DNA of 64,000 nt from positions 1 through 64,000 of the forward strand of contig JAYTOY010000062.1 of the NCBI GenBank assembly GCA_043747555.1, read 5' to 3'. Shown in pieces: positions 25,677 to 34,278 of this stretch. The position numbers and the translations under genes were made by a program. Each line of letters begins with the position of its first letter. The stretch's first letter is position 1. This DNA is from JAYWDA01 sp043747555 (GTDB lineage: Bacteria; Bdellovibrionota; Bdellovibrionia; Bdellovibrionales; Bdellovibrionaceae). The notes beneath the pieces were generated by a model. It was not told the DNA's origin and searched no databases. It saw nothing but the letters and a program-made list of their open reading frames with translations.

Positions 25677-26079
25677 GAGTCACCAGAAGATCTTTCAAAT
25701 TTAAATTTTGATAAAATTCACTCAGCTTTGTATTGATCGTTGCGACGGGCGAAATAATATTGCAACTGCTTTGGATTTCGCAGGGACTTTGCTTGTGCAA
25801 ACATCGCGCAACGGCCGTGCGGCCTTCGATGAGTTCAATTAGATCTTGCATGTTTAATTTCGAAAGGTCCTTTGTGATTTGATAGCCTCCCATCGAGCCT
25901 TGTTCAGACCGGAGCCAACTGTTTTGCGCCATCAATTGCATGACTCGCGCGGTGGCATCAAAAGGCGTGTGAAAGTTCTCGGTCACTTCTTTTGCGGTCG
26001 TGAGCTCGCCCGGTGTTTTTTGGCTCATATATTTTAACGCCATTAAGGCGTATTCGATTTTTCGATTGATGCGATTCAT
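25669..26079 (-). CDS. Rrf2-family Fe-S regulator of the suf operon (IscR/SufR-like)
   Basis: This 136-residue winged-helix regulator begins MNRINRKIEYALMALKYMS and has the Rrf2 recognition region LRSEQGSMGGYQITKD. A three-cysteine cluster (RCLHKQSPCEIQSSC) matches the position of the Fe-S ligands in IscR-type proteins, though the spacing is slightly different. It probably senses cluster status and represses or adjusts transcription of the operon it heads. The in-frame ATG at 26136 would add 19 non-conserved residues, so 26079 is preferred. Confidence 0.88.
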   Translation of the reverse strand: MNRINRKIEYALMALKYMSQKTPGELTTAKEVTENFHTPFDATARVMQLMAQNSWLRSEQGSMGGYQITKDLSKLNMQDLIELIEGRTAVARCLHKQSPCEIQSSCNIISPVATINTKLSEFYQNLNLKDLLVTHG

Positions 26080-26128
26080 GGCTTGGCCCCTAATGCAGAT
26101 GAAAACTAGTTGAAATGACACATGAAAG

Positions 26129-26171
26129 CAAGGCAATACGTCTTTTTTTAACGTATATAGCTCAAGCCTTG
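26129..26171. repeat. Inverted repeat around the suf promoter, possible operator
   Basis: CAAGGC (26129-26134) and GCCTTG (26166-26171) form a 6-bp dyad that straddles the -10 box of the suf promoter, and an inner ACGT pair surrounds the T-tract. The position suits Rrf2 autoregulation, but it is not an obvious match to a known IscR site. Confidence 0.35.
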
Positions 26172-26182
26172 GGACGTGTAAA
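26154..26182 (-). promoter_or_regulatory. Predicted sigma70 promoter of the rrf2-suf operon
   Basis: On the minus strand there is TTTACA (26182-26177), a 17-bp spacer and TATATA (26159-26154), which leaves a leader of about 65-70 bases to the ATG at 26079. Box quality and spacing are good. Confidence 0.6.
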
Positions 26183-26225
26183 AATACTTCGTGATTTCAG
26201 TTATTTGCGGTGATAGGAATAAAAC

Positions 26226-27068
26226 ATGCGCTTGTTATTTATCAGTGTCGGTACACTCTTTGTCTTTGTAATGTTGCTTTTGATGACACGGTTTTGGGGG
26301 CTCAGTCAAGGCTACAAAGCTTTTGTCCACCCTTTCCTTGAGCCTGCAAAACCCTGGCAGGCGGTACGGGTTTTTGATCTAAAAACAGCCGAAGACTTAG
26401 TCCTAAAAAAGAAAGACGTTATTTTTTGGCTGGATTTAGCAAAAACCCAAGATCATCAATTTTTGGTCGTTAATCCTGACCGCAGGATGGACCTTACCCC
26501 CGAACTAATGAAAGAGGCTTATCACGGAAATAAAACTTATTTTTATGATCTGCAGGTTTTAAGAAAAGTTTATGATCAGGAACTATTACTGAATGATTTT
26601 CTAGAAAAGTTTCCGACAACTCGAATGATTTTAAATGTTCGCGATAACGCCATGGCTGTGCATACTTCTCTTGCGGATTTGATCAACGCAGAAAAAGCAT
26701 CTTCGCGCGTGCTGATTCAAAGTGATATTGAACTTGTTTTAAAAACGATCAAAGAACTGCAACCACTTTGGCTGTACGGCACCAGTCGCTCAGATATTAT
26801 GCGCTTGTTAAATTTTGAGTCGATTGGCTTACTTCCAACTTGCTCTTTTGTTGGTGATGTTTTTATCGCTCCTTTCAAGATTCGTCGAAGGGTCGCTTTC
26901 AATGCCGGCGTACTTGAAGAAGCTCGTCGAAGGCAGAAAACCATCTTCTTGGGGCCTCTAGAAAATCAGACTGAAGTTCTTGATGCTCACGGTCTAAATC
27001 CAGATGGTTATATCTATGCGAATTCAGAGCTTTTCCTAAAGGATCTGGACCAACATCCAGCTCAATAA
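26226..27068 (+). CDS. Membrane-anchored degenerate GDPD-like protein
   Basis: This 280-residue protein has an N-terminal membrane segment (residues 3-22) and an outer part that follows the strand-helix order of glycerophosphodiester phosphodiesterases: VIFWLDLAKTQDHQFLVVNP, LLLNDFLEKFPTTRMILNVR and a C-terminal NPDGYIYANS. The usual catalytic HRG and ExD/HD residues are replaced (for example WLD and NPD), so it is probably not an active phosphodiesterase. It precedes tolQ by 39 bp on the same strand and may belong to the tol operon. The fold assignment is tentative. Confidence 0.55.
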   Translation: MRLLFISVGTLFVFVMLLLMTRFWGLSQGYKAFVHPFLEPAKPWQAVRVFDLKTAEDLVLKKKDVIFWLDLAKTQDHQFLVVNPDRRMDLTPELMKEAYHGNKTYFYDLQVLRKVYDQELLLNDFLEKFPTTRMILNVRDNAMAVHTSLADLINAEKASSRVLIQSDIELVLKTIKELQPLWLYGTSRSDIMRLLNFESIGLLPTCSFVGDVFIAPFKIRRRVAFNAGVLEEARRRQKTIFLGPLENQTEVLDAHGLNPDGYIYANSELFLKDLDQHPAQ

Positions 27069-27107
27069 AATGGACGGAACTTTTATTTAGTCCTATCCTG
27101 TTGCCCT

Positions 27108-27833
27108 ATGAATACATTAAGCACCAGCTCGGTTTCTATTAACTCAAGCGCCTTAGAATCTATTTTTCAAGCAAGTCCGATCGTCCAACTGACTTTGGTT
27201 ATTTTGGTTGGACTTTCTGTCGTTTGCTGGGGGATTGCTGTAACAAAATACCGGCAGCTTCGAAAACTTCGCGAAGCCAACGAAGTTTTTACCGGAAAAT
27301 TTTGGAAGGCAAACTCCTTAGACACTCTTTATGATGAGGTCGATACTTTTCACCACAGTTCTCTCGCAAGAATATTTAAAGCGGCTTATTTGGAAATGAA
27401 GAAGCTGGCGGAATCACCGCATATGAACCGCGCTCACGAAGACAATTCCAAACCAAAACTGGGTGGAATTGATAATCTAGAGCGTGCCATTAGAAAATCC
27501 ACTGAAAATGAAATCTCGGCTATGGAATCAAGACTGACTGTTCTTGCGACAACAGGAAGTACAGGCCCGTTCATCGGTCTTTTTGGAACTGTCTGGGGAA
27601 TCATGGGATCTTTTCATAAAATCGGTGTGTCTGGTTCCGCCAGTTTAGCTGTCGTGGCCCCTGGAATTTCTGAAGCTTTGATCGCGACCGCTATTGGATT
27701 GGCTGCAGCCATTCCTGCCGTTGTTCTTTACAATAACTTTATTGCTCGCATTCGCCGTGAAGAGATCGAACTAAATAATTTTAGTACCGACTTTTTGAAT
27801 ATCGTAAAACGCAACTTCTTCCAGGAACATTAG
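27108..27833 (+). CDS. tolQ: TolQ/ExbB proton-channel protein
   Basis: This 241-residue inner-membrane protein has three membrane segments: about residues 25-45 (LTLVILVGLSVVCWGIAV), 145-170 (TGPFIGLFGTVWGIMGSF) and 185-210 (ALIATAIGLAAAIPAVVLY). These are the MotA/TolQ/ExbB signatures that form a proton-driven channel with TolR. The placement TolQ-TolR-TolA-TolB argues for the Tol rather than the Exb system. A cytoplasmic insertion near residues 105-125 is unusual. The tolR ATG directly follows its TAG. Confidence 0.93.
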   Translation: MNTLSTSSVSINSSALESIFQASPIVQLTLVILVGLSVVCWGIAVTKYRQLRKLREANEVFTGKFWKANSLDTLYDEVDTFHHSSLARIFKAAYLEMKKLAESPHMNRAHEDNSKPKLGGIDNLERAIRKSTENEISAMESRLTVLATTGSTGPFIGLFGTVWGIMGSFHKIGVSGSASLAVVAPGISEALIATAIGLAAAIPAVVLYNNFIARIRREEIELNNFSTDFLNIVKRNFFQEH

Positions 27834-28256
27834 ATGGGAATGGGCGGGTCCGGTTCAAAAAAATCAAAGGCTATAATGAGTGAGATTAACGTCACTCCGC
27901 TGGTCGACGTCATGCTGGTTCTTTTAATTATGTTTATGGTGACAGCGCCGCTGATGCAGCAGGGGATTGATGTCGACCTTCCAAAGACCGCTTCGTCAGG
28001 GGTCGATCTTGACAGCGATCCCATGACTTTGGTGATTGATCAGAATAAAGCGATTAGCATTGCAAAAAACAACGTGTCGATGTCATCTTTGCGTTCAAAA
28101 TTGAAATCAATTTTCGAAGGTCGAAAGAATAAGCAAATTTATCTACAAGCCGACCGTCGTGTGGATTATGGAACTGTGGCCGAAGTCATGGCAGAAATCA
28201 GAGCCGCTGGAATTTACAATATTGGCATGATCACCCTGCCAAAAGGTAAAGACTGA
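27834..28256 (+). CDS. tolR: TolR/ExbD energy-transducing protein
   Basis: This 140-residue bitopic protein has a membrane segment at about residues 22-42 with the critical Asp in TPLVDVMLVLLIMFMV, then a periplasmic domain (PLMQQGIDVDLPKTA, IYLQADRRVDYGTVAEVMAEI). It partners TolQ to turn proton flow into motion. It starts immediately after tolQ. Confidence 0.94.
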   Translation: MGMGGSGSKKSKAIMSEINVTPLVDVMLVLLIMFMVTAPLMQQGIDVDLPKTASSGVDLDSDPMTLVIDQNKAISIAKNNVSMSSLRSKLKSIFEGRKNKQIYLQADRRVDYGTVAEVMAEIRAAGIYNIGMITLPKGKD

Positions 28257-28261
28257 AAATC

Positions 28262-29041
28262 GTGAACACCGCTGACGTCAGAATCCCCACAGAGGACGAT
28301 TATAAAAGCGGCCTTGTCACTTCGGTGGGATTTCACATTGCACTGATTTTGATTTTTACTGTGAAGACCGTCTTTTTTTCTGGCGAAGCCATCAATTATG
28401 AAACCGCTATTCGCGTTGACCTGGTGGCTTTGCCAGACAAAGTCACATCAACTGAGCCGCCTCCGTTGAAGCCAGAAACAAATTTGCCTGAAGCAAAATC
28501 CCCACCAAAGCCTGAGCCACTCCCAGCTAAGGCTGAACCAAAACCGCCTGTTACTCCGATGGTTCCTGTCATGGATTCCAAGCAAAAGCAGAAAGCTGCA
28601 CTTAATAAATTAAAAGCCATGGAAGCTTTAGAAAATCTGAAAAATGAAGATCAGAAAGAAAGCAAATCTGCGTCCGCAGCACCGACTAAAAAAACAGGCG
28701 AGATTAAATACAAAGGAAATATCTTATCGCCTGGGACAGAAATCACAGGCCTTAATAAACTTCAGCATGAAGAATATATTGCTTTGTTAGATCGTCATAT
28801 TAAGGAGAACTGGACTCTTCCTGAGTGGCTAGCTAAGAAAAATCTAAAAGCTCAAATTCGAGTCCGCCTGGATGAGAAAGGGCGCATTATTTCAAAACAG
28901 TTGGTCAAAAGCAGTGGCAATCCCGCTTATGACGATATTGTGAAGGCCACAATTGAAAAATCAGAACCCTTTCCTGTTCCGCCAGAAAAATTCTCAGCCG
29001 TTGTCAGTGTCAGTGGAATTCTGATAGGATTTCCAGAATAA
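28262..29041 (+). CDS. tolA: TolA-like protein with TonB C-terminal domain
   Basis: This 259-residue protein has a short cytoplasmic N-terminus, a membrane helix at about residues 20-40, a Pro/Lys-rich spacer (KPEPLPAKAEPKPPV), a Lys/Glu-rich helix, and a C-terminal domain (EEYIALLDRHIKENWTLPEW, VRLDEKGRIISKQLVKSSGN) of the TolA/TonB type. It links the inner-membrane motor to the outer membrane. The GTG start lies five bases after tolR. The symbol rests on position; TonB-like use cannot be excluded. Confidence 0.85.
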   Translation: MNTADVRIPTEDDYKSGLVTSVGFHIALILIFTVKTVFFSGEAINYETAIRVDLVALPDKVTSTEPPPLKPETNLPEAKSPPKPEPLPAKAEPKPPVTPMVPVMDSKQKQKAALNKLKAMEALENLKNEDQKESKSASAAPTKKTGEIKYKGNILSPGTEITGLNKLQHEEYIALLDRHIKENWTLPEWLAKKNLKAQIRVRLDEKGRIISKQLVKSSGNPAYDDIVKATIEKSEPFPVPPEKFSAVVSVSGILIGFPE

Positions 29042-29064
29042 GTCTTAAGTTCTTAGGAGGATCT

Positions 29065-30453
29065 ATGTTTCGACGATTATTTCCAGTCGCTTTTGCGATC
29101 AACGTTTTATTTTGTTGGCAGGCTTCAGCGCAAGATTCGTCGCCTTATATAAAATTAGGTGAGGCTCGCACAAAAAAAAGCTTACTGGCTTTTCCTCCCT
29201 TGCAGTTTCAAGGATCGGTGGCGGCAAGTCCACAATACAATTCTGTGGGATCGGACTTATTTACAATTATTAATAATGACCTTACTGTTGCAAGCTATTT
29301 CAAATTGATTCCGCAAAGTGCCTATGTTGAAGATACAACTAAAACAGCTATTAGGCCATCTCCAGCCGATGCGAAGGGTTTTAATTTTCAAAGCTGGAGC
29401 AGCATTGGAACCGAGTTTTTAATTCGTGGAGCTTTTACGCTGGCCGGTTCTGATGTGAATCTTGAAATCTATCTTTATAACGTCGGAAAATCTGAGTTGG
29501 TTTTTGGGAAAAAATATCGTGGAACAGTCAGCGCTTCTCGTAAAATTGCTCATACTTTTGCAAATGATGTGATGAAAGCCTTAACTGGCAAAGAGGGGAT
29601 GTTTCTTTCAAAACTTGTGACCTCGAGCGATCGCGGTGGTGGAAAATTCAGAGAAATCTACATTATGGATTGGGATGCTGCCAATCCTGTGAAAGTCAGT
29701 AGCCATTATTCACTGGCGATGTCACCGGCCTGGGCTCCGAATGGGCATAAGATTGCCTACACAGCCACCGTTCAGCGCTCGCGCACGAAATTGAGAAATC
29801 ATGATATGTTTGTTTATGATTTACTTTCTGGAATTCGGTCTTTGGTCTCTTTTCGACAAGGAATTAATTCAGGCGCTTTCTTTTCGCCGGATTCAAATAA
29901 CTTATTTTTAACTATTTCTGAAGGCAGCCGTCCGGATATTTATCGCATTAATATGGATGGCAAAATTGTGAGCCGCATTACCAACGGCCCCGCTGGTGCC
30001 ATGAATGTCGAACCTGCGGTCAGTCCCGATGGAAGCAAGATCGCTTATTCATCAGATCGCAGCGGCCGTCCCATGATTTATATTGCTAACGTCGATGGCA
30101 GTAATCCCGTTCGAAAAACTTTTGCCGGACAATTTAATTCTTCCCCGGCTTGGTCACCAGACGGCAAAAAAATTGCTTTTGCGGGGCAAGAGGCAGGGAA
30201 CTTTGATATCTTTGTGATGAATGCCGATGGCACTGAAATGACTCGGTTAACCAAGGCTGCTCGGAATAATGGAAGAATGTCGAATAATGAAGACCCTAGC
30301 TTTTCTCCGGATGGAAGGTTTGTGATGTACACAAGTAACCGGACGGGCCCGAATCAAATTTTCTTTTCAACTGTCGATGGCACCGAAGAACGTCGCGTGA
30401 CTAATGATAATGCCAATTATTATAAAGCCCGCTGGTCGCCGAATCTTGAATAA
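29065..30453 (+). CDS. tolB: TolB periplasmic beta-propeller protein
   Basis: This 462-residue periplasmic protein has a signal peptide ending QASAQ and an N-terminal alpha/beta domain (FTIINNDLTVASYFKLIP). The beta-propeller carries PD40-type repeats, seen as VSPDGSKIAYSSDRSG, WSPDGKKIAFAGQEAG and FSPDGRFVMYTSNRTG. TolB binds Pal and helps outer-membrane constriction during division. A strong AGGAGG precedes the ATG. pal does not follow; the glutamine synthetase adenylyltransferase gene overlaps its 3' end instead. Confidence 0.94.
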   Translation: MFRRLFPVAFAINVLFCWQASAQDSSPYIKLGEARTKKSLLAFPPLQFQGSVAASPQYNSVGSDLFTIINNDLTVASYFKLIPQSAYVEDTTKTAIRPSPADAKGFNFQSWSSIGTEFLIRGAFTLAGSDVNLEIYLYNVGKSELVFGKKYRGTVSASRKIAHTFANDVMKALTGKEGMFLSKLVTSSDRGGGKFREIYIMDWDAANPVKVSSHYSLAMSPAWAPNGHKIAYTATVQRSRTKLRNHDMFVYDLLSGIRSLVSFRQGINSGAFFSPDSNNLFLTISEGSRPDIYRINMDGKIVSRITNGPAGAMNVEPAVSPDGSKIAYSSDRSGRPMIYIANVDGSNPVRKTFAGQFNSSPAWSPDGKKIAFAGQEAGNFDIFVMNADGTEMTRLTKAARNNGRMSNNEDPSFSPDGRFVMYTSNRTGPNQIFFSTVDGTEERRVTNDNANYYKARWSPNLE

Positions 30454-32770
30454 GGTTCCAGACCTTAAAACTTATACCAAAGCTGAATTGCACGCCCACC
30501 GATTGCCGGTGGGTAATCCATATGAAGATAAGTTGGGACAAGATTCACTTTTTGATCTAAGGCACAAGGCGTGGCTCGAGTGTTCACTTGCGACCGTCCT
30601 AAATCGAGCTTCTGCCTATGAGGTATGTTGGTACTGGAGCGATGTTGCAGATCAAATCGTCAAAAAAGTATTTGAAAAATATTGTAACCCAGACGACCTA
30701 GCTGTTTTTGCAATGGGAAAATTAGGCTCGCAGGAACTTAATTTAAGTTCAGACATCGATCTTCTTTTTGTCGCGCGGGAATATTCCAATGAGATCCTAA
30801 AACAAGTTCGAGATTTTCAATTGGCTATCTCGCAAATGACATCTCTTGGCTTTCTTTTCAGATGTGATTTGGATTTGCGCCCGGGCGGTAAAACTTCGCC
30901 GCTAGCTCCAACCATCGATCAAATGATGGATTACTACGGAAACTACGGCGAAACTTGGGAACGGATTGCGTTTGTGCGATGCCGGTACGTCACGGGCAGT
31001 TTAGAAATTAGAAATCAGCTTGAACCGTTTTTAAAAAGATTTATTTATCGCAAACATTTGGACTATTCCCTATTTGAAGACTTAAAAGGTTTGCGCGAAA
31101 AGATTCAGAAAGCCGTTCGTACGCAGGATGGCCAGATCAACCTAAAGCTTGTTCCTGGAGGCATCAGGGACATCGAATTATTTATCAATTCCTTGCAGGT
31201 CATTCATGGTGGAAAAAATCCCAGTTTGCAGCTGACAAACACTTCTTTAGCTTTCGATAAAATTGAATCAGAAAAAATTCTTCCGTCCCAGGAAATTTTA
31301 TTTTTTAAAAACCTTTACTGGCGCCTACGATTTTTGGAAAATTACGTCCAAGCTCAAGAGGATCAACAAACTCATTTTATTCAAATAACTGGCGCTTTTC
31401 CAAAGGATATTTCCAAGGCCTTAGAGAATCTAGAAAAGGACTTAGCAACGTCTTCCTTGATGGTGGCAGGATTACTAGGCTCTATTGAAATTACTAACCA
31501 CATCGATTTAGAAGCGGAATTTCAGCAGCTTCTAGAAATTCCTTTGTTATCTCGCCAGAAGGATCGCGATCAAAAAACACGACAGATCTTTGTGCAAAAT
31601 TTTTCGCAAGCTCTCGTGAAGACCTCTGGTGATCGTGCTTTAGCGATTTCTTTCTTGAAAGAATTTATTAACTCAGTTCGAGCTAAAAGCGGCCTCTTTA
31701 GTTTGCTCGCCCGTGAAACCAAGCTCGCGGAAGACTTAGCCTGGCTTTTTGGACACTCACCTTATTTATCGCAGATTCTTTGCCAACGGCCCGAGCTGCT
31801 AGATTCATTCGTCTACCGCAATCAAGATCTTCAGCGGCAGGAGTTTGATCTGTTGCTAGAACAGCTTTTAGAGAAGCGCTTACTCAATGAAATTATTCAG
31901 GGCACTGATTTTTTTAAAACTCAAAATGTTTCTAATGTTTGCCAAAACCTAACCTCAGTGGCGGATGAAATTGTGATCGAACTTTTACGCGCCTTAGAGG
32001 CTGAGGATTTAAAAATCTTAGCTTTAGGCAAATGGGGCGGTCAGGAGCTGGGCTTTCAGTCGGATCTTGATTTTATTTTTGTTCTTGAAGGTGAACCGCA
32101 GGAAAAACATTTTAAACTGGCCCGTCGAATTATTTCCCGCCTCACGGAACCTCATAAGGGTGGGTCTTTATATGCCATCGACATGCGCCTAAAGCCCTCA
32201 GGAAAAGCCGGGCCCTTGATTGTTCAGCGTGAGGAGTTACTTATTTATTTACGGACAAAATCTGAGCCTTGGGAGCGCCAAGCTTATTTACGAAGTCGCG
32301 GAATTTTGTGGGACGCTCAGGAAATTAGGGAAGCTTGTTATTCGCGTGAAATTGATTCTGAGGCCATGAAACAGCTTCGACACATTCGTCAGCACCTGAT
32401 TAAACCGACAGAACTGGATTTAAAATATTCCGAAGGTGGGATGTTAGATATCGAGCTTTTTGCGCAGACTTTTTTATTAACCCATCAGCTTGTTTTCAAA
32501 GGGTCTTCGTCAACAACTCAGATGTTAGAGTCGATTTCAGGCGCTGACACCTTGTCAAAGAATTATTCAGAGTTGCGTCTGAACGAACAATTTTTGCAGC
32601 TGATCAGCTCTGAGGGCCATTCAGACCTATCCCGAAAAGCTGACTATATTCAATCTCTTGCCGCACTATTTAAAAAGTCCACAAACGATCTAAAGACGGA
32701 TATGCTGGCTTTGATTTCAGAAAATACTAAGCTACTCAATCAACTTGACCCTCGCAGGTCCACAGGATAA
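30404..32770 (+). CDS. glnE: Glutamine synthetase adenylyltransferase/deadenylase
   Basis: This protein of up to 788 residues adenylylates and deadenylylates glutamine synthetase. Two nucleotidyltransferase domains are clear: FAMGKLGSQELNLSSDIDLL near residue 105 and LALGKWGGQELGFQSDLDFI near residue 545, each with the Asp pair. LVPGGIRDIELFINSLQV lies in the linker and YSEGGMLDIELFAQTF late in the second half. It is shorter than the E. coli enzyme of about 946 residues, with a reduced N-terminus. The ATG at 30404 overlaps tolB by 50 bp; a TTG at 30446 would shorten this to 8 bp and may be the real start. No glnA or glnB is in the window. Confidence 0.88.
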   Translation: MIMPIIIKPAGRRILNKVPDLKTYTKAELHAHRLPVGNPYEDKLGQDSLFDLRHKAWLECSLATVLNRASAYEVCWYWSDVADQIVKKVFEKYCNPDDLAVFAMGKLGSQELNLSSDIDLLFVAREYSNEILKQVRDFQLAISQMTSLGFLFRCDLDLRPGGKTSPLAPTIDQMMDYYGNYGETWERIAFVRCRYVTGSLEIRNQLEPFLKRFIYRKHLDYSLFEDLKGLREKIQKAVRTQDGQINLKLVPGGIRDIELFINSLQVIHGGKNPSLQLTNTSLAFDKIESEKILPSQEILFFKNLYWRLRFLENYVQAQEDQQTHFIQITGAFPKDISKALENLEKDLATSSLMVAGLLGSIEITNHIDLEAEFQQLLEIPLLSRQKDRDQKTRQIFVQNFSQALVKTSGDRALAISFLKEFINSVRAKSGLFSLLARETKLAEDLAWLFGHSPYLSQILCQRPELLDSFVYRNQDLQRQEFDLLLEQLLEKRLLNEIIQGTDFFKTQNVSNVCQNLTSVADEIVIELLRALEAEDLKILALGKWGGQELGFQSDLDFIFVLEGEPQEKHFKLARRIISRLTEPHKGGSLYAIDMRLKPSGKAGPLIVQREELLIYLRTKSEPWERQAYLRSRGILWDAQEIREACYSREIDSEAMKQLRHIRQHLIKPTELDLKYSEGGMLDIELFAQTFLLTHQLVFKGSSSTTQMLESISGADTLSKNYSELRLNEQFLQLISSEGHSDLSRKADYIQSLAALFKKSTNDLKTDMLALISENTKLLNQLDPRRSTG

Positions 32771-32807
32771 CTGCTAGAGGCTCTTGAACATTTTCGAGGA
32801 GGAATTT

Positions 32808-33473
32808 TTGCCTGAACAAAAGGGTCTGATCAAAAAGGTACTTTGGATTTATCTTTTTGCATTTGCGCTAGTGGCTTTCAGTTTTCACTCGGAAGCGAAA
32901 GAAAATGCTAAATCCGAAATAAAAAAGGCTGATAAAACTACTGATAAACTTGAGAAAAAAGGAAAAGAGATGATCGCAGAATTCGAAACCACCATGGGAA
33001 ATTTTAAGATTCGACTTGAAAACGAAAAGGCACCTAAGACTGTTGCTAACTTTGTTGGCTTAGCTGAAGGCACCAAAGAATGGACCGAGCCAAAAACTGG
33101 CAAAAAAGTCAAAAAACCGTTTTATGATGGCTTGATTTTTCACCGGGTCATTCCTGATTTTATGATTCAAGGTGGAGATCCTTTGGGCACTGGAACAGGC
33201 GATCCAGGATATAAATTTGATGACGAATTTGGACCTGATTTAAAAAATAAGCGCGGTGCTTTATCGATGGCCAATTCGGGCCGCAATACCAACGGCAGCC
33301 AATTTTTTATCACTGTGATTGATACACCTTGGTTGGACGGAAAACACGCGGTCTTCGGTGAAGTGATTGAAGGCATGGATGTTGTTGATGCGATTTCAAA
33401 AGCAAAAGCCAGCCCAGACAATCGACCCTTCGAGCCGATCGTCATGAAGCACGTAAAGATCATTCGGAAATAA
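32808..33473 (+). CDS. Exported cyclophilin-type peptidyl-prolyl isomerase
   Basis: This protein of about 221 residues has a basic N-terminus and a signal segment (VLWIYLFAFALVAFSF), then a Lys-rich linker and a cyclophilin domain. FYDGLIFHRVIPDFMIQGGD, ALSMANSGRNTNGSQFFITV and WLDGKHAVFGEV include the catalytic Arg and the Phe/Gln residues of active cyclophilins. It catalyses proline isomerisation during periplasmic folding. A TTG at 32808 is chosen because a strong GAGGAGG (32796-32802) sits just before it; the upstream TTG at 32784 has no such site. A bidirectional terminator follows. Confidence 0.92.
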   Translation: MPEQKGLIKKVLWIYLFAFALVAFSFHSEAKENAKSEIKKADKTTDKLEKKGKEMIAEFETTMGNFKIRLENEKAPKTVANFVGLAEGTKEWTEPKTGKKVKKPFYDGLIFHRVIPDFMIQGGDPLGTGTGDPGYKFDDEFGPDLKNKRGALSMANSGRNTNGSQFFITVIDTPWLDGKHAVFGEVIEGMDVVDAISKAKASPDNRPFEPIVMKHVKIIRK

Positions 33474-33499
33474 ATTTTTTAAAAATTTAAATGATTAAA

Positions 33500-33522
33500 A
33501 AAGAGCCTCGCAAGGGCTCTTT
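33500..33522. terminator. Bidirectional intrinsic terminator
   Basis: AAAGAGCC (33500-33507) pairs with GGCTCTTT (33515-33522) across a 7-nt loop. An A-run lies on the left and a T-run on the right, so it can end both the plus-strand cyclophilin transcript and the minus-strand motAB transcript. Confidence 0.9.
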
Positions 33523-33525
33523 TTT

Positions 33526-34278
33526 TTATTTATCGTTAGTCACGATCAGAATTTCAATACGACGATTTTTTGCGCGGTTGTCTTCGGTGTCATTGGCAAC
33601 CAGAGGTTTTTGGTCCGCATAAGAAATCGCTGCTAATCTAGCAGGATCAATTTGATGATACTTAATCAGATATCTAACAACGCTAGTCGCGCGAAGACTT
33701 CCCAGCTCCCAGTTGCTATCAATTTTATCGCTGACGATCGGTGTATCGTCTGTGTGCCCTTCAATAATAACTTTACGATTTGTTTCCTTTAAAATTTCTG
33801 CCACTTTATCCAAAGTTTTTAAGGAGGATAATTTCAGTTTATTAGAACCCACTGGAAAAAAAGTGGAGGCTGCCAATGCAATACGGGCGCCAATCAAATC
33901 ATGATGAACTTTTGAGATTCCTTCTTTTTCTGATCCTTCTAAAGATTTATTTAATTTTCTACCGACATAATCTTGCACTTCTTCAGCGCCACCTTGCTTT
34001 GGAAATCCCTCGATAGGATGGCCCAGCTCTGGAACAAAGGCCTCTGCCCCAGAAACCGGCGAAGCTTGTCCTTCGCCACTTCCTTGTCCAACGTAAGCTA
34101 ATTTTAAATTTTTTCGGACTGAGTCTTCAAATTTTTTCTGTTTGTCTTCATTGTTGTTTGACGTCGCATACATCACCACAAAAAAGGCAAAAAGCAGAGT
34201 GATAAAGTCAGCATAGGAAACGAGCCAACGCTCGTGATTCTCTGGTTCTTCGTGACGCTGTTTGCGGGCCGCCATCAC
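33526..34278 (-). CDS. motB: Flagellar stator protein MotB
   Basis: This 250-residue protein has a single N-terminal membrane helix with the proton-binding Asp in WLVSYADFITLLFAFFVVMY, a plug/linker region, and a C-terminal OmpA-like peptidoglycan-binding domain (KVIIEGHTDDTPIVSD, NRRIEILIV). It anchors the stator to the wall. Its ATG overlaps the motA stop by four bases. The sequence supports a proton-type stator, but ion choice is not certain. Confidence 0.95.
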   Translation of the reverse strand: MMAARKQRHEEPENHERWLVSYADFITLLFAFFVVMYATSNNNEDKQKKFEDSVRKNLKLAYVGQGSGEGQASPVSGAEAFVPELGHPIEGFPKQGGAEEVQDYVGRKLNKSLEGSEKEGISKVHHDLIGARIALAASTFFPVGSNKLKLSSLKTLDKVAEILKETNRKVIIEGHTDDTPIVSDKIDSNWELGSLRATSVVRYLIKYHQIDPARLAAISYADQKPLVANDTEDNRAKNRRIEILIVTNDK

